This document shows, piece after piece, positions 26,453 to 34,427 of a stretch of DNA of 64,000 nt (position 1 is the stretch's first letter; each line of letters begins with the position of its first letter). A program made the translations under genes and the position numbers. The notes below the pieces were generated by a model. The model worked only from the letters and a program-made list of their open reading frames with translations, did not search any database and was not told where the DNA came from. This stretch comes from Streptomyces sp. NRRL B-3428. Lineage in GTDB: Bacteria; Actinomycetota; Actinomycetes; Streptomycetales; Streptomycetaceae. The DNA lies in contig JOGW01000011.1 of assembly GCA_000721375.1 (NCBI GenBank), positions 1 to 64,000 of the forward strand. Direction: 5' to 3'.

Positions 26453-26644
26453 TCAGGTACGCGCGTACGCCACGAAGGCGGTCCAGGTCGAAGGAGTCAC
26501 GGTGAGGTGGGGGGCTTCGCGTTGCTTGGAGTCGCGGATGTGGATGGTGGAGTTGCGCCTGCCGTATGCGACTTCGAGGCACGCGCCACCTTCACCGTCG
26601 CTGTGGCTCGACTTGAACCAGGCGAGTTCCTCGGTGGAGTTCAT
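26453..26644 (-). CDS. DUF397 protein
   Basis: A 63-residue DUF397 protein: LAWFKSSHSDGEGGACLEVA, then IHIRDSKQREAPHLTVTPST and WTAFVAYART. In streptomycetes these small proteins are encoded next to XRE-DUF5753 regulators (WhiJ/AbaA-like systems) and are thought to modulate them. Its ATG overlaps the stop of the upstream XRE gene by 4 bases. Confidence 0.95.
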   Translation of the reverse strand: MNSTEELAWFKSSHSDGEGGACLEVAYGRRNSTIHIRDSKQREAPHLTVTPSTWTAFVAYART

Positions 26645-27501
26645 CGTTCTCCCAGCATCTTCTCGATCAGGTCCAGGGACTCCGACGGGCGGAGAGCCCG
26701 GGACCGGATGATCCCATAGCGATCGGCGAATACACCGACGTCTTCGGGATCAGTGATCAGGCGCGCGTGACCATAGATCTCCGTGTACGCCACCTGATGA
26801 CGCCCCTTCGGCGTCAGAAGGATGAACGAACCGCCCATGGTCGGATGTTCCTCGCGATCAGTCGGCATGACCTGAAGCTCCACGGTCCGCAGCGCGCCCA
26901 ACTCCAACAGGTACCGCAACTGCGCCCGGTGGACCGCCCTCCCCCCGATCGGCCGCTGAAGCACCACTTCCTCCAACACGAACGTGAATGTCGGCGCGGG
27001 CCAGCGTTCGAAGATCTGCTGGCGGGACAGCCGGTCGGCCACGCGGGTCTCGATCGTCTCCTCGTCGAGCAGCGGCCTGCGCTGGGTGAAGATCGCCCGT
27101 GCGTACTCCGGCGTCTGCAGCAGCCCGGGCACCGCCTGGTTGCTGTAGTCGTGGAGCTGGGTGGACTCGGCCTCGGCCTTCGCATAGTCGCGGAACCAGT
27201 CCGGGTGCCGCGTGCGCGACCGGGAGAGCGCTGCCCGCACCTCGGGGATCGCCACCTTCAACATGCCCCGGCCGTCCAGGGCTTCATCCGCCGCCTCCAG
27301 GAACTCCGGCTGCGGAGTCCGCACGCCGCGCTCCATCGACGAGATCAGCGACTCCCCGACGTGGGTGACGGCCGCGAGCTCCCGTTGATGGAGTCCGGCC
27401 GCTTCCCTGAGCAACTTGATCTGTTTGCCGAGCGCCCGGAACAGATGGGCTGTGCCATCCGCTTCGACGGGCCGCTCCGGCTGCTCCTCGCGCACTGACA
27501 T
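26641..27501 (-). CDS. XRE-family regulator with DUF5753 (WhiJ-like)
   Basis: A 286-residue regulator. The N-terminal helix-turn-helix is LGKQIKLLREAAGLHQRELAAVTHVGESLISSMERG in consecutive parts. The rest is DUF5753, with YSNQAVPGLLQTPEYARAIF, RQQIFERWPAPTFTFVLEE, QLRYLLELGALRTVELQVMP and GSFILLTPKGRHQVAYTE. ATG 27501 gives the usual family length; upstream GTG/TTG codons are in frame. Operon with DUF397 downstream and divergent from a HATPase gene, the classic three-gene developmental-regulator arrangement. Confidence 0.93.
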   Translation of the reverse strand: MSVREEQPERPVEADGTAHLFRALGKQIKLLREAAGLHQRELAAVTHVGESLISSMERGVRTPQPEFLEAADEALDGRGMLKVAIPEVRAALSRSRTRHPDWFRDYAKAEAESTQLHDYSNQAVPGLLQTPEYARAIFTQRRPLLDEETIETRVADRLSRQQIFERWPAPTFTFVLEEVVLQRPIGGRAVHRAQLRYLLELGALRTVELQVMPTDREEHPTMGGSFILLTPKGRHQVAYTEIYGHARLITDPEDVGVFADRYGIIRSRALRPSESLDLIEKMLGER

Positions 27502-27635
27502 TCCCCGTACCGCCTTCGCACCAGACGTGGTCACGGTGGACAACCCGTACAGCTACGCAACCGCACTCATACAGTCACGCTCCGTCGCACCCTCACTCCT
27601 GGCCAGCGTAAACGCGACCGACCACGCTCTGTCAC

Positions 27636-28079
27636 ATGAACCTCGAAATCACCGCACCGGCAAGCGAGTTGACCTTCACCCAGCGCTTCAGCTCCACACC
27701 CCGCGGCGCCCGCCTCGCCAGGCGGCTCGCCGTGCAGCAGCTGCACGACTGGGGCGTCCCGCACGGCTCGGACGCCTCCGCCGACGCCGAGCTGATCGTC
27801 GCCGAGCTCGCCGCCAACGCCGTCACGCACGGTCGCGTACCCGGGCGGGACTTCGAGCTGCGGCTCACGCTCGACGGCGTGGGCGACGGCGTACGGCTGA
27901 CGATCGAGGTGTCCGACGCCATGGCCGCACGACCACACTCGCACGCGCACACCGCCCGCCCGCTCGCCGAGAACGGCCGCGGTCTGCAGCTGATCGGCGC
28001 GCTGGCCGACAGCTGGGACGTACGCGTCCGGCCGGGCGGGATCGGCAAGACGGTACGGGCGGTGCTCAGCGTGGCGTGA
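27636..28079 (+). CDS. ATP-binding protein (HATPase, anti-sigma/SpoIIAB-like)
   Basis: A 147-residue single-domain GHKL ATPase. The N box is DAELIVAELAANAVTHGRVPG, the G1 box VRLTIEVSDAMAARP, and the G2 box ENGRGLQLIGALADSWDVR. The C-terminus GGIGKTVRAVLSV is family-typical. It lacks a histidine phosphorylation domain, so it is probably a serine kinase/anti-sigma-type regulator or the third member of the WhiJ-like triad with the divergent XRE and DUF397 genes. Confidence 0.9.
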   Translation: MNLEITAPASELTFTQRFSSTPRGARLARRLAVQQLHDWGVPHGSDASADAELIVAELAANAVTHGRVPGRDFELRLTLDGVGDGVRLTIEVSDAMAARPHSHAHTARPLAENGRGLQLIGALADSWDVRVRPGGIGKTVRAVLSVA

Positions 28080-28106
28080 CCGGGGCCCCGCCCCCACCAT
28101 GGAGCC

Positions 28107-28709
28107 ATGTCACCCCGCCCCGCCCCCGCCGCTCCCCCGCCGTTCGGCCCTCTCGGCTTCCAGCTCGTCCTGCTGCGCCGGATGGCCGACTACCAGCCGG
28201 AGCTCGTCGAGCGCGCACGGCTCGAACTCGGCGTATCGCAGGCAGAGATGCGGGAGGCGAACCGGCGCTGGCAGGCGATGGTGCGCTCCCCGCGCGGGCG
28301 CGGAGCCGTCAGCCGCTACCGGTCCGTGCTCGGGGCGCCGGCGGCCACGCTGCAGCGCCAGGTCGGCGATCTGACCTGTGAGGCGCTGCTCTGGTCCGTA
28401 CCCCTGTGGCCGTCCCTGCGCTTCGAGGTACTGCTCGCGCCCGGCGGTGCGACGGTGCTCAACGAGTGGCTGATCCGCACGCCGGGCGCGGAAGGGCCCG
28501 GTCTCGGGACGGTCGAGGACCTCACTCCGTGGTCGGCCACGGTCGACGAGGTGGGGCGTGCCTTCGCGCCCGCCCGGCTGCTCGAGGGCTCGGCGCCCAC
28601 GCGCTGGCGGCTCGCCTTCGAGGCCCCCGACGCGTCCGGGACGCTCCGGCCGTACGTCGGGGACTTCACGTGGGGGCTCCTGCAGGAGGTCGTGCCCGTC
28701 ACATCGTGA
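28107..28709 (+). CDS. Hypothetical protein
   Basis: A 200-residue soluble protein without recognised motifs. It begins with a Pro-rich stretch, then a helix (LVLLRRMADYQPELVERARL), a basic segment with RWQAMVRSPRGRGAVSRYRS and a Trp-rich C-terminal half (ALLWSVPLWPSLRFEVLL, VGDFTWGLLQEVV). Codon bias supports it. It follows the ATPase gene by 27 bases and may share its transcript. Its end overlaps the convergent lipoprotein gene by 11 bases. Confidence 0.75.
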   Translation: MSPRPAPAAPPPFGPLGFQLVLLRRMADYQPELVERARLELGVSQAEMREANRRWQAMVRSPRGRGAVSRYRSVLGAPAATLQRQVGDLTCEALLWSVPLWPSLRFEVLLAPGGATVLNEWLIRTPGAEGPGLGTVEDLTPWSATVDEVGRAFAPARLLEGSAPTRWRLAFEAPDASGTLRPYVGDFTWGLLQEVVPVTS

Positions 28710-30003
28710 CGCCCTGTTCGGTGCCGGGCGCCCCTGTCTCGTCGGTGGGCTGCGGGATCGGCTTCCAAGAAGTGCAGACCGGCAGCGGAGCGAGCTCCGG
28801 CGCCTTCAGTACGTAACTGGTGGTGCCCTTCCGCTTGCTGGGATCCTTGGTGTAGCCGCCCTCCAGGTAACTGACCAGCAGGGACTCACCGTTGGCGACC
28901 GCGCTGCCGTACTCGGGTGTGAGGGTGGTGCGGGAGTGGCTGCGCAGATCGGCTGCCCAGACCGCCTTGCCGCCGACCCAGCTGATCAGGTCGCCGGAGA
29001 GTTCCATCTGGTCGATGTGCTCGTCCTCGGCGGCCTTCGCGATCGTCGCGGATTCCTTCCAGCCCGGCTGCCACGCGTACAGGGTGCGGTAGTCGGGTGA
29101 GACCCACGCCCAGGTGTCGCCGTCGCCCGTGACATGCGCGGCGCCCCGGATCTTCGCGATGACCGGCGGCAGTTCGACGGGCTTGCCCGTGGCGAACGAC
29201 ACGGCCTTGATCTGTACGGGGCTGCTCGCGCTCGACGCCTCGCGCCAGCCGAGCAGATCGCCCGCGGCGAAGACCGGGCTGACCTGTCCGGTGTGCACGA
29301 CGGAGTCCTTGCGGGCGGCCAGATCGTACGCGTGCACCGCCTTCTTTCCGCTCTTGGTGCCCTCGGTCCAGGCGGCCTTGCCGCCCTGCACCTGGACGAA
29401 GAGGAACGGTCCGGCGATCTTCTTGTCGTGGCGTGTGACCAGGAAGGGCTCGGCGTCGCCCGTGGAGTCCCAGGCGTACAGGCTCCAGTCGTTCCAGTTC
29501 TCGGCGTCGTGAGACACCTCGAACACCACCCAGCGGCCGTCGAAGCGCACACTGCCGTACTGGATCTTCTTGGTGCCCACGAGCGGGTCGATGGAGTGGA
29601 TGACGCGCCGGTCGCCGCCCTTGTTCCGCAGCCGGACCAGTTCGCTGCGCTCGGGTCCGGAGTCGACGGCGATCAGGGTGTCCCCGTCCGCGCCGACCGC
29701 GATACCGCGCCGGTCGAGGCCTGTGCCGGAGGGGTAGCGGCGCTCCTTGCTCCTGGCCGCCCAGGCGGGCGGCGGTGCGACGGGACAGAAGTCCGCCGCG
29801 CCGAGCGCGGAGGGCTTCGCGGTACTGGTCGGCGGGGCCGAACTGCCGGGCGGCGCGCTGCTCTTCGACGTGTCCGATGAGTTCGACGCATTCGACGGCT
29901 TCCCTTCGCCGCCGGTGCCGTCCGACGCCGACGTGCACCCGAAGGTGCCCGTCAGCGCCAGACAGACCAGAGCGAGGGTCAGCCGCCTACCACTGGTAGC
30001 CAC
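28699..30003 (-). CDS. Lipoprotein with probable beta-propeller
   Basis: A 434-residue secreted protein with a signal peptide and lipid-attachment Cys23 (LALTGTFGC), then a Ser/Pro/Lys-rich spacer to about residue 75. The remainder shows repeating blade-like units (VRFDGRWVVFEVSHDAENWN, AYDLAARKDSVVHTGQ, DTWAWVSPDYRTLYAWQPG) typical of WD/TolB-like propellers. Starts with GTG inside the end of the upstream C39-like gene (17-base overlap), so it is translationally coupled to it. Function unknown; perhaps a surface binding partner of the C39-like product. Confidence 0.82.
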   Translation of the reverse strand: MATSGRRLTLALVCLALTGTFGCTSASDGTGGEGKPSNASNSSDTSKSSAPPGSSAPPTSTAKPSALGAADFCPVAPPPAWAARSKERRYPSGTGLDRRGIAVGADGDTLIAVDSGPERSELVRLRNKGGDRRVIHSIDPLVGTKKIQYGSVRFDGRWVVFEVSHDAENWNDWSLYAWDSTGDAEPFLVTRHDKKIAGPFLFVQVQGGKAAWTEGTKSGKKAVHAYDLAARKDSVVHTGQVSPVFAAGDLLGWREASSASSPVQIKAVSFATGKPVELPPVIAKIRGAAHVTGDGDTWAWVSPDYRTLYAWQPGWKESATIAKAAEDEHIDQMELSGDLISWVGGKAVWAADLRSHSRTTLTPEYGSAVANGESLLVSYLEGGYTKDPSKRKGTTSYVLKAPELAPLPVCTSWKPIPQPTDETGAPGTEQGVTM

Positions 30004-30607
30004 GACCGCCCATCATCGTCACGAGCGTGTTGGAGTAGACCGGTGACTGGGCCGGCACCCCGGACCAGACGCTGGTGGCCGGGTCCTGGACCTGGCTGTA
30101 GGAGCCGCTCTCCTTGTAGCCGCGGATGTTCACCCAGTGGAAGATCTCCCGGTTCGGGTGCCCGGGCAGGTGCGGTCCGCCCACGACCTCCCAGACGTTG
30201 CCCGCGATGCCCGGGGTGATGCCGAATCTGCTCGCCAGCGTCGCCTGGCTGTAGTTCTTGCCCTGGTGGAGCAGGGTCATACGGGCCGTGGCGGGGCCGC
30301 AGTAGTTGCTGTACGCCTGGGCGACGTGGTTGGCCGTGAGGTAGGCCGACGCGGGAGGCGGTGTCGGCAGGTCCATCGTGGAGAACCCGGTCTTCGCGTC
30401 CTTGGCCGCCGACTCCGCGTGCGCGGCCTCGATCTCCTGCGCGGTGAACGGGTCGGGGTCCGACGCGGCCTTGATCTCGGCGACGCTCTCCTCGGAGAGG
30501 GTGCCCGAGGCCGCGTCCTCGCCCGCGAAGGCGGGCCCGGAAAGCATGGTCCCGAGGAGGAGGGTGCCGCCTAAAGCGGCGGTGAGGGTGCGTGTCGCAG
30601 TACGCAT
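29987..30607 (-). CDS. Secreted C39-like papain-fold peptidase, unusually short
   Basis: A 206-residue exported protein with signal peptide (cleavage after PAFA, residue 28). A helical propeptide-like segment follows, then the catalytic motif AYSNYCGPATARM (Cys103) and EIFHWVNIRGY (His157), with Asp175 in SQVQDPA as possible third residue. It ends VTMMGGRGYQW. From memory, streptomycete C39-like homologues carry roughly 50 more residues between the Cys segment and GNVWEVVGGPHL. Here Gly-Ile-Thr-Pro-Gly joins directly to that segment, so the middle seems deleted in frame. AGGAG lies 8 bases before the ATG. Activity is therefore doubtful. Confidence 0.83.
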   Translation of the reverse strand: MRTATRTLTAALGGTLLLGTMLSGPAFAGEDAASGTLSEESVAEIKAASDPDPFTAQEIEAAHAESAAKDAKTGFSTMDLPTPPPASAYLTANHVAQAYSNYCGPATARMTLLHQGKNYSQATLASRFGITPGIAGNVWEVVGGPHLPGHPNREIFHWVNIRGYKESGSYSQVQDPATSVWSGVPAQSPVYSNTLVTMMGGRGYQW

Positions 30608-30715
30608 GTATTCCACTCCTGTGGATCGACTTGGTCGACGGGTTTTTCGGGCGCGCGAGATCGCACGTAGCGGTCGTGAATTGCGGCCGTGTAACACGCC
30701 GTTGAATTCCGGTGG

Positions 30716-31675
30716 TTATGCGCTGGCGGCGGCGACAAGGGTATGGACCACTGTCGCCGCGGAATGCTCGATGAGGGCTATTCCGGCTTCCCTGGTCGAC
30801 TGGTTGTCCGTCAGCACGACGATGAGCAGCGAATGGCCGCCGTATTCGATCAGACCCTCGCTGTTCACCACCCAGGGAAGCGCCGCGTCAAGGGGCAGCC
30901 AGCCGTTCTTGAGTGAACTTCCGGTGCCGGGCGAACTCGCCGCCCCGATTCCCCAGGCCTGATCCGCTCGTACGGCGCTCATCAACGAGTGCATGTACGT
31001 ACGGGACCGCTCGCTGAGCGGTGAGTGCTCGGTGAACACAGCCTTCAGGAGGGCCATTTCGTCCCGGGTGGTCGTCCGGGTGAGCCCCCATGCGACGCTC
31101 TGGCCCGCGTGCGCCGCGGAGAGTCCGAGGCGCACGTTGGCCAGGTCGAGGCCCTGGCGCCGGCCTATGGCGATCCAGAGTTCGTGCGCCGCGTCGTTGT
31201 CGCTTTCGCAGATCATGGCGGTGGCGAGACGCCGTTGCTCCTCGGTCAGCCGCCCGCCGCGGTCCTGCGTCTGGAGCAGGAGCGCGGCCAGGATGTCGAC
31301 CTTGATGATGCTGGCGGAGACGAAGGCCTCCAAGGCCCCTCCGTAGGAGAGGGAGTGGCCCGTGGTGAGGTCTTCGACGGCCAGCGCATAGCGGCCTGTG
31401 TGCCCGTCGAGCGCGTCGAGCGCCGCGCGCGCGGCGTCCGTCGGGCTGGTCGGGGACGTGGGGGTGGAGGTCGAGGTGGGTGTGGGGTCGGTGGGGGTTT
31501 GCGTGGGGGTGGCCGCCGCCCAGGGTGACGGTTCGGCGGCCGTGGGCTCCACGGAGACCGCCGAAGTCGGCTCCGCATCCTGGGCCGTGGCCCGGGAGGT
31601 GAACGGTGACTCGGTGCACCCGGTGGCCGCCAGGCACCACAACGAGAGCACGAAGCAAGCGATTCGGCGGTTCAT
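30716..31675 (-). CDS. Lipoprotein serine hydrolase, class A beta-lactamase-like
   Basis: A 319-residue protein: lipoprotein signal with LAATGC (Cys20), a Thr/Pro-rich spacer to about residue 80, then a penicillin-recognising fold. Motifs are S122-I-I-K125 (SxxK), S158-D159-N160 (SDN) and K256-N257-G258 in place of KTG. The ExxLN loop of true class A beta-lactamases is not obvious after SDN. It is therefore better called a beta-lactamase-like serine hydrolase, perhaps acting on peptidoglycan, than a resistance enzyme. It lies between two C39-like paralogues on the same strand. Confidence 0.85.
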   Translation of the reverse strand: MNRRIACFVLSLWCLAATGCTESPFTSRATAQDAEPTSAVSVEPTAAEPSPWAAATPTQTPTDPTPTSTSTPTSPTSPTDAARAALDALDGHTGRYALAVEDLTTGHSLSYGGALEAFVSASIIKVDILAALLLQTQDRGGRLTEEQRRLATAMICESDNDAAHELWIAIGRRQGLDLANVRLGLSAAHAGQSVAWGLTRTTTRDEMALLKAVFTEHSPLSERSRTYMHSLMSAVRADQAWGIGAASSPGTGSSLKNGWLPLDAALPWVVNSEGLIEYGGHSLLIVVLTDNQSTREAGIALIEHSAATVVHTLVAAASA

Positions 31676-31699
31676 GGGGGGCTCGCCTTCAGGTGCCGC

Positions 31700-32286
31700 C
31701 TACCACTGGTAGCCGCGGCCGCCCATCATCGTGACCAGGGTGTTGGAGTAGACCGGTGACTGGGCCGGCACCCCGGACCAGACAGTGGTGGCCGGGTCCT
31801 GGACCTGGCTGTAGGCGCCGTTCTCCTTGTAGCCGCGGATGTTCACCCAGTGGAAGATCTCCCGGTTCGGGTGCCCGGGCAGGTGCGGTCCGCCCACGAC
31901 CTCCCAGACGTTGCCCGCGACAGGGTCGTCTGGCTGATGCTCACACCCTGGTGCAGGATCGTCATCCTGGCCGTGGCGGGACCGCAGTAGTTGCTGTACG
32001 TCTGCGGTACGTGGTTGGCCGTCAGGTAGGAACTCGCGGGGTAGGCGAGGGTGTTGATGCCGTCGGCTCTCTGCTTGTCCTTCGCCGCCGACTCCGCGTG
32101 CGCGGTCTTGATTTCCGCCGCCGTGAACGGGTCCGGGTCGGATGCCGCCTTGATCGCGGCGACCTTTTCGTCGGAGAGCGACCCCGTGGATACTTCCTCG
32201 CCCGCGAAAGCGGGAGAGGTGAGCATCATGCCCGCCAGAACGGCGCCGGCTAACACGGAGGAAATTGTGCGCGTGGTGGTACTCAT
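31700..32286 (-). pseudogene. Second C39-like gene, frame-broken
   Basis: Paralogue of the gene ending at 29987. From the ATG at 32286 (AGGAG 8 bases upstream) it reads a signal peptide, the same DPDPFTAAEIKTAHAESAAK segment and YSNYCGPATARMTILHQG. After ISQTTLS, near 31925, the frame is lost. The rest (AGNVWEVVGGPHLPGHPNRE to GGRGYQW) continues in another frame to a TAG at 31700-31702. The break falls at the same place where the first copy lacks its middle, so a deletion rather than a point indel is likely. A truncated 147-residue product could be made. Confidence 0.75.
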
Positions 32287-32382
32287 TCGTTCCACTCCTC
32301 GCGTTGGGAGGCCTTGCCTGTAGGCGACCTCGCGAGGAGGAAAATACAGCCATGAATTCGCGGAATGCAGTCCTCCGAATAA

Positions 32383-32412
32383 CTTTCAACTGAAAGCTCA
32401 AGTCTTGCTCAA
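32383..32412 (-). promoter_or_regulatory. Repeated TTGAGC/TTGAAA boxes and palindrome upstream of the second C39 gene
   Basis: On the minus strand three related hexamers, TTGAGC (32407-32412), TTGAGC (32396-32401) and TTGAAA (32384-32389), are spaced 11 and 12 bases apart, about one helical turn. The region also has a perfect palindrome, CTTTCA-AC-TGAAAG (32383-32396). Direct repeats at one-turn spacing are the usual target shape for SARP-type activators. It lies about 100 bases before the start at 32286 in a locally AT-rich gap. Confidence 0.45.
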
Positions 32413-32567
32413 ACAAGGTGACTTGGCGTGAGCATGGCACGGACATGCGGGGATGGATGGGCGATTTGCGTTCACTCAGAGTTGATCGGCGTGATGCAGA
32501 TCACACGACCCGGGAATTCATTGCCTCATAAACAATTTCCGTCCGGGCCGCATCCGCGGGATAGTTC

Positions 32568-33458
32568 ATGATCGGACGTGGGCTGGAGGAACAAGTGGAG
32601 ACCATCTTCGGGCAGGAGAGGGCACGCCGCGCCCTCGGTCACGTGGCCGGGCACGCGCGGGGCGGACCGCTGGACCCCGCGCTGCGCGTCACGCTGAACT
32701 TCCATCCCGACCGGCTCGGCCCCGACGGAGCGCCGATCCTCGACACGATGGCCGAACACGGCGTCTACCGCTCGCAGTTCGTGACCGGGACGAGCAACGG
32801 CGGGCTCACCGCGTACGAGGGCGGGGACCGCTGGCGCTGGGAGAGCCGGATCTTCGGCGGGGTCTACGACGGTGCGCCCGCACAGGAGCGTCCGGTGTAC
32901 GGCGGGCTCAACTTCCGCCGCCGGTCCGTCGGTGCGGCGCCCCGGTTCGGCTCGGCGCACATCCGGCTCACGGCGGCTGCGCTCACCCGCGCCACGTTCT
33001 GCTACCCGGACAGCTTCCTGGAGCCGGCGGACTTCGGTGTCGCCGGCGCCTGCGACGAGCTGATCGCGCTCGCGCTCGCCGACGACCAGGACGCCCTCGA
33101 CGACTACGTCGAGTCGCAGGTGCACGAGGCGGTGCGCTTCACCTCGGACGTGGAGGCGCTGGTCCTCGACCCCTGCTTCAGGGGTACGCACATCGAGGCG
33201 TCGGCGCTGCGGCTCGGCTGCCCGGTCGAGTTCCACGGCGGGTTCCGGCTCGCGGCCGAGGAGCTGCGGGGGCGGGGCGAGTACCGGGGCCAGGAGTTCG
33301 TGGACCTCGGCCTGTCGCTCGCCGTCGACGGTCACCTCGACCCGGCGGTCATCGGAGAGGCCTCGCGCTCGGGCGCGTACGACCAGCAGGCGCTGAAGCG
33401 CGTATGGCATCTGCTCGCCCGGTTCGGGGCGCCGGAGGAGTCCGGCGCCCCGGTGTGA
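32568..33458 (+). CDS. DUF3626 protein
   Basis: A 296-residue protein with the DUF3626 pattern: VTLNFHPDRLGPDGAPILD, GVYRSQFVTGTSNGGLTAYE, GGDRWRWESRIFGGVYDGA, PVYGGLNFRRRSVGAAPRFG, and a C-terminal His/Asp-rich part (DVEALVLDPCFRGTHIEASA). The conserved Asn, His, Arg and Glu residues suggest an enzyme, possibly of the NAD-using ADP-ribosyltransferase type, but the reaction is not known to me. Start ATG 32568; the first codons (MIGRGLEEQVETIF) fit the family start poorly conserved. Confidence 0.82.
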   Translation: MIGRGLEEQVETIFGQERARRALGHVAGHARGGPLDPALRVTLNFHPDRLGPDGAPILDTMAEHGVYRSQFVTGTSNGGLTAYEGGDRWRWESRIFGGVYDGAPAQERPVYGGLNFRRRSVGAAPRFGSAHIRLTAAALTRATFCYPDSFLEPADFGVAGACDELIALALADDQDALDDYVESQVHEAVRFTSDVEALVLDPCFRGTHIEASALRLGCPVEFHGGFRLAAEELRGRGEYRGQEFVDLGLSLAVDGHLDPAVIGEASRSGAYDQQALKRVWHLLARFGAPEESGAPV

Positions 33459-33467
33459 GTCGGGCGG

Positions 33468-34190
33468 TCAGCGCACGACGTCCCGTACGCCCTGGGACAC
33501 CGCGTCGTCGCCGAGGAGGTCGTTGTGCTTCAGGCACCCGGCGGCCACGTTCGTCGCGCCGCTCAACGGCACGCTGCTGTCGGGGTTGATGACCTCGTCG
33601 CAGTTGGACCAGAACGTCGTGTACGAGACCGTGCCGGGGGTCTCGTCGCCTTCCGCCAGGCCGTCCTGGACGTACGAGCCGGGGGTCATGTCGCGGCAGG
33701 CCTGGGACCACAGGGCGCAGGCCCAGGCGGTGCTCGTCCCGTGGTTGGGGCCCGCGAGGGAGACCCAGTCGTCGACCTTGTCGAGGCCGCCGCCGTGCTT
33801 CACGTACCAGCGCGTGACGAGGCTGCCGAAGGAGTGGGCCACGATGTCGACCTCGGCGGCGCCGGTCTGCGCCCGTACCTGCTCGACGTAGGAGGCGAAC
33901 CGCCCTGACAGGGTCTCGTTCACGGACTCGCTGGTGTCGTAGCCCCAGGAGAAGAGCTCCGCGTCGGTGTAGCCGGAGGACTTGAAGTCCTCGCGCAGGG
34001 AGCCCCAGACACCGGGGTCGGCGTTGTACCCGTGCACGAAGATCACGGGGGTGTGGGCGGTGGGGGTCGCCGGGGTGTCCGCCTGTGCCGCACCGCCGGA
34101 AAGTGCGGTGAGGCCGAGCAGTGCGACCGAGGCTATGAGGACGGACGCTGTGCGGGTGCGGTGACGCGTGTGGGCGCGAGAACGCAGCAC
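33468..34190 (-). CDS. Secreted lipase/esterase (alpha/beta hydrolase)
   Basis: A 240-residue exported hydrolase. An Arg-rich n-region and hydrophobic core (ASVLIASVALLGLTALSGGA) give a signal peptide, possibly Tat-like in charge but without twin Arg context. The mature enzyme starts TPVIFVHGYNADPGVWGSL (oxyanion loop), has the nucleophile elbow VDIVAHSFGSLVTRWY (Ser of AHSFG) and VSLAGPNHGTS, as in triacylglycerol lipases of the LipA/EstA class. GTG 34190 was chosen because AAGGGAG lies 6 bases upstream; a TTG at 34208 would include the ribosome-binding site in the coding sequence. Confidence 0.9.
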   Translation of the reverse strand: MLRSRAHTRHRTRTASVLIASVALLGLTALSGGAAQADTPATPTAHTPVIFVHGYNADPGVWGSLREDFKSSGYTDAELFSWGYDTSESVNETLSGRFASYVEQVRAQTGAAEVDIVAHSFGSLVTRWYVKHGGGLDKVDDWVSLAGPNHGTSTAWACALWSQACRDMTPGSYVQDGLAEGDETPGTVSYTTFWSNCDEVINPDSSVPLSGATNVAAGCLKHNDLLGDDAVSQGVRDVVR

Positions 34191-34278
34191 GAAGTCTCCC
34201 TTGGTCAAGGGTGGTTACGCGTGAGTAGCGGTCCCGAGCATGGTGAGGCCCACGGGGTGGGATGACCAGACCTGTGCA

Positions 34279-34322
34279 GATGAGGTTCCGGTTGATGTGC
34301 GGGGATGAGGTTCCGGCCGATG
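34279..34322. repeat. 19-bp direct repeat upstream of matB
   Basis: GATGAGGTTCCGGTTGATG at 34279-34297 recurs with two changes at 34304-34322, a 25-base period. It lies in the 237-base gap between the lipase and matB and could be an operator or a duplication scar. Confidence 0.55.
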
Positions 34323-34427
34323 GGGGGCGGCCCATGATCGACCGCCGGGCCGGGGCGCATGCCAGGATTCGGCTGATACGCCCGTGGAAGCAGCTCTGCC
34401 CGAGTCCGACGAATGGGAGTACCTCAC

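Noticed and set aside
30716..31675. Called as a class A beta-lactamase
   Set aside because: SxxK, SDN and a KNG triad are present but the ExxLN loop is not seen, so a resistance function is not supported.
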